A stretch of DNA of 11,584 nucleotides from JBEVMS01 sp040508515 (lineage in GTDB: Bacteria; Pseudomonadota; Gammaproteobacteria; Xanthomonadales; Rhodanobacteraceae), in NCBI GenBank assembly GCA_040508515.1, contig JBEVMS010000204.1, positions 1-11,584 of the forward strand, given 5' to 3'. The position numbers and the translations under genes were made by a program. The notes beneath the pieces are model-generated. The model was not told the origin of the DNA, ran no database searches, and worked only from the letters and a program-made list of their open reading frames with translations. Every line of letters starts with the position of its first letter. Within the stretch, counting starts at the first letter, position 1. Below, piece after piece: positions 8,300 through 11,584 of this stretch.

Positions 8300-8379
8300 G
8301 ACTAATCTAGGGAGTGCAACGGCCTCACTGGCGTGCAGTGACCGACTTTCGCGCGCCGGGGAATGCGGCTGTCGTCTGT

Positions 8380-8407
8380 TTGCTTTGTTCTGTATTGTAT
8401 GTATCAT
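8380..8407 (+). promoter_or_regulatory. candidate promoter of the dotDCB-icmT operon
   Basis: TTGCTT (8380-8385) and TATCAT (8402-8407) with a 16-bp spacer resemble a sigma-70 promoter, ending about 27 bp before the dotD ATG. It sits in a markedly AT-rich patch: I count 18 G/C in 8381-8430, against about 60% or more in the coding lines I counted. The only Shine-Dalgarno-like sequence is GTGGGG at 8422-8427, 6 nt before the ATG. The remaining part of 8300-8379 shows no gene. Confidence 0.4.
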
Positions 8408-8433
8408 GCGGAATAATATCAGTGGGGTTATCT

Positions 8434-8919
8434 ATGCTGCGCAAACTAGCCATGCTATTTGCCGTGGCCTCTCTTGGAGGGTGTGAGCTCCTTCCCGCGC
8501 GCCAAAAGTCAGCCTCCGATTTCGACCAGGCGCTGCTCGACCAGCAACTGATCGACGCGGCTCGCACTATAGAACGTACGCAGGCGGAGCTCCGCGGCGT
8601 CAGCGTGGTCGGTGCGCCTACCGACGTGGCGGTGGCCCGCATGGCTCAGCAGGAGACCGTATCGTCGAGCAAGCCGATCACCATCGACTGGTCCGGCGAT
8701 GCTTCGGACCTGGCCCGACTCTTGGCGATGCGCGAAGGGCTTGGGTTCGACACGCGCGGTATCAAGGTGCCGCTGCCCATCAGCTTGTCGGTCAAGCAGC
8801 TTCCCTACGACCAGGTCTTGGCGATGTTCGCGGCGCAAATCGATTACCGCGCCACGCTGTACAAGCTGCCGGGTCGTATGGTGCTGGAGTACGCTCCCAC
8901 GACGGGTATGACGCACTGA
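8434..8919 (+). CDS. dotD: DotD/TraH-like T4BSS lipoprotein
   Basis: The 161-residue protein matches DotD of the Dot/Icm type IVB secretion system (TraH of IncI plasmids; Legionella DotD is about 163 residues). With DotC and DotH it builds the outer-membrane core of the machine. The start at 8434 gives a short lipoprotein signal MLRKLAMLFAVASLGGC with lipobox LGGC and lipidated Cys17. A linker of about 55 residues follows. The C-terminal domain (about 80-155: PITIDWSGDASDLARLLA, then PLPISLSVKQLPYDQVLAMFAAQIDYRATL) has the pattern of the secretin N0-like fold known for DotD. A longer open frame from 8314 would bury the lipobox inside the protein and is rejected. Its stop codon overlaps the dotC start by one base (TGATG), so translation is coupled. 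Confidence 0.85.
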   Translation: MLRKLAMLFAVASLGGCELLPARQKSASDFDQALLDQQLIDAARTIERTQAELRGVSVVGAPTDVAVARMAQQETVSSSKPITIDWSGDASDLARLLAMREGLGFDTRGIKVPLPISLSVKQLPYDQVLAMFAAQIDYRATLYKLPGRMVLEYAPTTGMTH

Positions 8920-9758
8920 TGACCCAACCTTTCGTCCTTGGCGTTTGGGTGGCGTTGGCGGCCATGATCACTGGCGTCAGCCCGTCCGCCAGCGCTGGGA
9001 GCGATGTGGCCCCGCCAAGCCTCAATGACGTGTTGAAGCTTAAAACGCCGAACCTCGACAACGTGGCCGACATGCGAGTGAAAATGATCGCCGCCGCAGG
9101 CCATACCGTGGGTTTCCGTGCCGGCCTGGCCCATCGAGGCTTGGACTTCAAACGGCTTTTGGATGGGCGTGCCGAGGCGCTGGACACGATGTTTCAGTTT
9201 CAGACCTTGCTGGGCCCCGGCGGGGTATTGCCGCCGGTTATCGTCGAGGCGCGCGATAGTGAAGCGGTGGATCCAGACCAGGTCCGCAGCGCGACCAGGA
9301 TTTTCAAGATTGCCCGTGCCGAGCGGCTGGTCTCTGTTCCGCCGACGTGGCGCGATTACCTCTACACCGGCCTGATCGTCAGTGCTTCGATCGATATGCC
9401 GCAAGACGACGCCCGACCCAAGGGCGACGCTGAGATGAAGGCGTGGCAGGACAGCGTCATGCAGGGGTGGAATGAAGGGCAGGCGCAGGCGCAGGCGATC
9501 TTTGAGGCGAACCTCAATCGCCTCACCCGGGACTTCAACGGCATGCTGCGCTACTCGATTTTGCTCAAGCAAAGCATCATCACGCCCACGCAGGTCGCCG
9601 AGAGCCACCGCGCGGTGTCGGGCGACACGCTGGAAATCAAGATGGATGACCGGCTGCGGCGCATTACGCAGAGGGCGGAACTGCAGATCGATGCCAGCAA
9701 GTGGCGTCTCGGCGGCGACGCCAAGCAGGCGGACAAATCGGCGAGCAAGACGCCATGA
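8919..9758 (+). CDS. dotC: DotC/TraI-like T4BSS outer-membrane core protein
   Basis: The 279-residue protein fits DotC (IncI TraI; Legionella DotC about 303 residues), the partner of DotD in placing DotH in the outer membrane. Supporting segments are SLNDVLKL (34-41), RVKMIAAAGHTVGFRAGLAHR (53-73), FQFQTLLGPGGVLPPVIVEAR (92-112) and WRDYLYTGL (143-151); the Gly/Leu-Pro-Pro-Val-Ile segment is typical of the family. The N-terminus is a Sec signal (hydrophobic 5-19, SASAG near 23-27). Unlike Legionella DotC it has no lipobox, and I find no cysteine anywhere in the protein, so it should be cut by signal peptidase I and not lipidated. The start shares one base with the dotD stop; the end overlaps the dotB start (ATGA). 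Position between dotD and dotB supports the call strongly. Confidence 0.85.
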   Translation: MTQPFVLGVWVALAAMITGVSPSASAGSDVAPPSLNDVLKLKTPNLDNVADMRVKMIAAAGHTVGFRAGLAHRGLDFKRLLDGRAEALDTMFQFQTLLGPGGVLPPVIVEARDSEAVDPDQVRSATRIFKIARAERLVSVPPTWRDYLYTGLIVSASIDMPQDDARPKGDAEMKAWQDSVMQGWNEGQAQAQAIFEANLNRLTRDFNGMLRYSILLKQSIITPTQVAESHRAVSGDTLEIKMDDRLRRITQRAELQIDASKWRLGGDAKQADKSASKTP

Positions 9759-10930
9759 GTACCCCGTTCGCTCCCTTCGATTTGGACGGCGATATGTCGG
9801 TGGATCGTTTCAAGGCATTTCTGCGCCACTGCACCAGCGCCGGTGCCAGCGACATTCTTGTTCAGAGCGGCGACTTCGCCTGGGTGGAAATTCACGGCCG
9901 CCAGGTGCGTGCGACCACCAGCACGCTCAAGCACGGTTTGTTCGGCCCGCTGATCGATAGTTTGTGGGGCGCCGACGTGCTGGTTGCCCTTGGCAGCGGC
10001 AAAGGCGTGGACCGCTCGTTGCAATTGTCCGGTGTCGAAGACGGTCTGCAACGCGGCCAGGTGATGCGCTTTCGCGTAAATATCGTCCAGGCCGTGATCG
10101 CCAAGCTGCAAAAGGGATTCGCGATCACCATGCGCACGATTCCCCAGGGTTTGCCCGATCTGAGCACGATGGGCATCGAGGCCGAGCTGGTCGAGGAGTT
10201 TTACCCCGCCAAGGGCCTCGTGCTGGTCTGTGGTCCGACCGGTTCGGGTAAGACGACGCTCATGGCCGGTGTCTACGCGCATGCGGGCCAAGTCATGCCG
10301 GATCGGAAAGTCATCACCTGCGAAGACCCGGTCGAGTTCGTATTGGGCGGCCCGCACTGGAGCGGACCGCAGCCGGCGCAGAGCGAGATTGGCCGTGACT
10401 TCATGACCTTTGCCGAATCGTTGCGGCATGCCATGCGTCGCAAACCCTCCATCGTCGGCATCGGCGAAATCCGCGACCTGGAAACCTTGGACGCGGCGGT
10501 GGAAGTCGGTCTTACCGGTCACCTGTGCTACGCCACAATGCACACCGATTCCTGTCCGGAGACGATCAACCGCGCCATCCAAATTTATCCGCCCGAGCAA
10601 CAAGCGGCCGTGGCATCGCGCTTGCTCGGCGCCATGCGCGTGATCGTGGTGCAACGACTGCTCAAGACCACCGACAGCAAGCGCGTGGCCATCCGCGAAT
10701 ACCTCATTTTCGATCGCGAGCTGCGGAGCGAGCTGGCGACAATCACGTACGACAAGTGGGCCGGCTTCATGCAACAAAGGCTGGAGCACGCGCATACCAC
10801 GCTGGACGACAAGGCGTGGACCTTGCTGCAAGAAGGCAGGATCGCCAAGGAAGAATTCATCGAACTGGCCGGCATGAAGGCCTTCCGTGAACGCTGCGCC
10901 CACCAGTCCGAAGCCATGGAGGCGGCGTAA
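9755..10930 (+). CDS. dotB: DotB/TraJ-like T4BSS ATPase (PilT/GspE superfamily)
   Basis: This 391-residue secretion ATPase corresponds to DotB (377 residues in Legionella) and TraJ of IncI plasmids, the cytoplasmic hexamer that docks on the inner-membrane complex and powers transfer. The N-terminal PAS-like domain (about 15-125) includes HCTSAGASDILVQSGD (25-40). The RecA-like domain has Walker A GPTGSGKTT (160-168), Asp box VITCEDPVEF (186-195), Walker B SIVGIGEIRD (232-241) and His box GHLCYATMHT (255-264), all intact. IQIYPPEQQ (275-283) and RLLGAMRVIVVQRLL (289-303) are PilT-family hallmarks. The ATG at 9755 overlaps the dotC stop by four bases; the longer frame from 9701 starts with an Arg-rich stretch inside dotC and is rejected. 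A type IV pilus PilT is less likely, given the neighbours. Confidence 0.92.
   Translation: MSTPFAPFDLDGDMSVDRFKAFLRHCTSAGASDILVQSGDFAWVEIHGRQVRATTSTLKHGLFGPLIDSLWGADVLVALGSGKGVDRSLQLSGVEDGLQRGQVMRFRVNIVQAVIAKLQKGFAITMRTIPQGLPDLSTMGIEAELVEEFYPAKGLVLVCGPTGSGKTTLMAGVYAHAGQVMPDRKVITCEDPVEFVLGGPHWSGPQPAQSEIGRDFMTFAESLRHAMRRKPSIVGIGEIRDLETLDAAVEVGLTGHLCYATMHTDSCPETINRAIQIYPPEQQAAVASRLLGAMRVIVVQRLLKTTDSKRVAIREYLIFDRELRSELATITYDKWAGFMQQRLEHAHTTLDDKAWTLLQEGRIAKEEFIELAGMKAFRERCAHQSEAMEAA
10918..10922 (+). promoter_or_regulatory. Shine-Dalgarno of icmT inside dotB
   Basis: GGAGG lies 10 nt before the icmT ATG and within the last codons of dotB, showing that icmT is translated from the same transcript. 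Confidence 0.55.
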
Positions 10931-10932
10931 CC

Positions 10933-11280
10933 ATGCCTCGTCAATCGAGCTGGCGTTACTGCGGTGTGCAGCCCCTCGTGCCTCTTCTTCCCGGATTTGG
11001 CGTGTCGCCGTACGCTTTTCTGCCGTTGCTGCTGTGGCTGTTCCACTGGTCGTGGTCCATGGCTTATCTGGCGATTGGCACGATGACGGTCTGCATCGTC
11101 ATGGCCAAATTCGGCTTCACGATGAAGCGCCTCGCCGCGTTCACCCAACATCGCCTGCGTGGCCAGCGAATCCACGCCCGTCCATGGTGGTATCGCAAGC
11201 GCTTTGCCCCGGCGGGCCATCGCGTGGGCCTGCTACGTCGTGGCATTTCCTACGACGATGAGGGCGAGGAATCAGCATGA
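10933..11280 (+). CDS. icmT: IcmT/TraK-like T4BSS inner-membrane protein
   Basis: The 115-residue protein resembles IcmT of Legionella (about 86 residues) and TraK of IncI plasmids, a small inner-membrane component of type IVB systems. Seen in the sequence: SWRYCGVQPL at 6-15 (IcmT has a similar HWRNTAKQP start), FLPLLLWLFHWSW at 29-41, a second hydrophobic stretch to about 58, and a basic region with RPWWYRKRFA (83-92), all in the IcmT order. The C-terminus runs about 23 residues past this region and is first basic, then acidic (YDDEGEE). It starts 2 nt after dotB. Its TGA overlaps an ATG (ATGA), as expected if another gene of the operon followed. Confidence 0.82.
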   Translation: MPRQSSWRYCGVQPLVPLLPGFGVSPYAFLPLLLWLFHWSWSMAYLAIGTMTVCIVMAKFGFTMKRLAAFTQHRLRGQRIHARPWWYRKRFAPAGHRVGLLRRGISYDDEGEESA

Positions 11281-11306
11281 ATTGCTCCGCATCAGTCGCC
11301 GCATAA
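11277..11306 (+). pseudogene. coupled start codon with a nine-codon frame, possible gene remnant
   Basis: ATGA at 11277-11280 joins the icmT stop to a new ATG, the same junction as between dotC and dotB. This frame reads MNCSASVAA and stops at 11304-11306. In IncI plasmids more tra genes follow traK, so this may be the 5' stub of a lost gene. It could equally be chance. Confidence 0.35.
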
Positions 11307-11584
11307 CGCCGCATCAAAAAGGCTGATCGAGGCCTTGAGAGGACTTGCATAGCCAGGGCAAAGTGGCGAAGTGCGAGCGGGCGGGCGGGAAGAAGCCGCG
11401 GGTTTTTGCGCGAAGCGGCGACGCTTTTTGCCAAGCCAACAAGCGCAGCGCATTCACCGATGTGCGCGATAGGCAGCGGCCATTGAAGGCACAAGGCATT
11501 GCGTCTCTAACGAAGCCGACGAGACGACCGGCCCAGCAGGCTGTATCGGTATCTGTATCGTGATCGACCCGGATGGCCATCCCA
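11281..11584. repeat. non-coding tail, suspected dispersed repeat
   Basis: No convincing gene is visible here. Both strands have open frames: minus 11314-11580 reads GFVRDAMPCAFNGRCLSRTS and onward, and plus 11345-11563 is rich in Lys, Arg and Ala. Neither has a domain, a good start or a ribosome site. From memory only, similar peptides recur among predicted hypothetical proteins of Xanthomonas, which would fit a dispersed repeat. A weak hairpin (AAGGC 11319-11323, GCCTT 11332-11336) has a T run on its minus-strand side and could be a terminator for a leftward transcript. A short TATCG/TATCT duplication lies near 11544-11562. Confidence 0.35.

Noticed and set aside
9551..10903. 450-codon open frame on the minus strand opposite dotC/dotB
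   Set aside because: It is antisense to dotB, which has every ATPase motif. Its translation is rich in His, Gln and Arg with no domain, as expected from GC-rich codon shadowing.

Overview
The window is GC-rich DNA with dense, mostly operonic genes. It looks like a gammaproteobacterial genome, most probably Xanthomonadaceae and perhaps Xanthomonas. That guess rests on the gene set (paired periplasmic S10 carboxypeptidases, a Tat-exported phosphoesterase, a PoxB-type enzyme), the 7-bp intergenic repeats and the style of the right-hand repeat-like tail. No RNA gene or marker settles the species.

Left and middle part (about 213-7000, all minus strand). Reading in the direction of transcription, poxB (ubiquinone-dependent pyruvate dehydrogenase) comes first. 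After a 162-bp gap come two paralogous secreted serine carboxypeptidases of family S10, followed closely by a Tat-exported phosphoesterase of the AcpA/phospholipase C family. The last three genes are separated by 16 and 28 bp and probably form an operon of exported hydrolases that scavenge peptides and phosphate in the periplasm. A divergent plus-strand gene at 7315-8277 encodes a ten-helix EamA/DMT transporter. The space between it and poxB carries four perfect tandem copies of a 7-mer.

Right part (8434-11280, plus strand). An AT-rich promoter-like stretch leads into four tightly coupled genes: dotD (lipoprotein), dotC, dotB (PilT-like ATPase) and icmT. These are components of a type IVB secretion system, and the order matches traH-traI-traJ-traK of IncI plasmids rather than the split arrangement in Legionella. 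They should supply two outer-membrane core parts, a cytoplasmic ATPase and a small inner-membrane protein of an IncI/Dot-Icm type machine.

The run stops abruptly. The ATGA at the icmT stop opens a reading frame that closes after nine codons. The remaining 300 bp hold no convincing gene and look like a dispersed repeat or a junction. The most interesting feature is therefore a T4BSS gene block beside ordinary metabolic and transport genes. It may be an integrated plasmid or ICE segment, and it is possibly broken at its right side.
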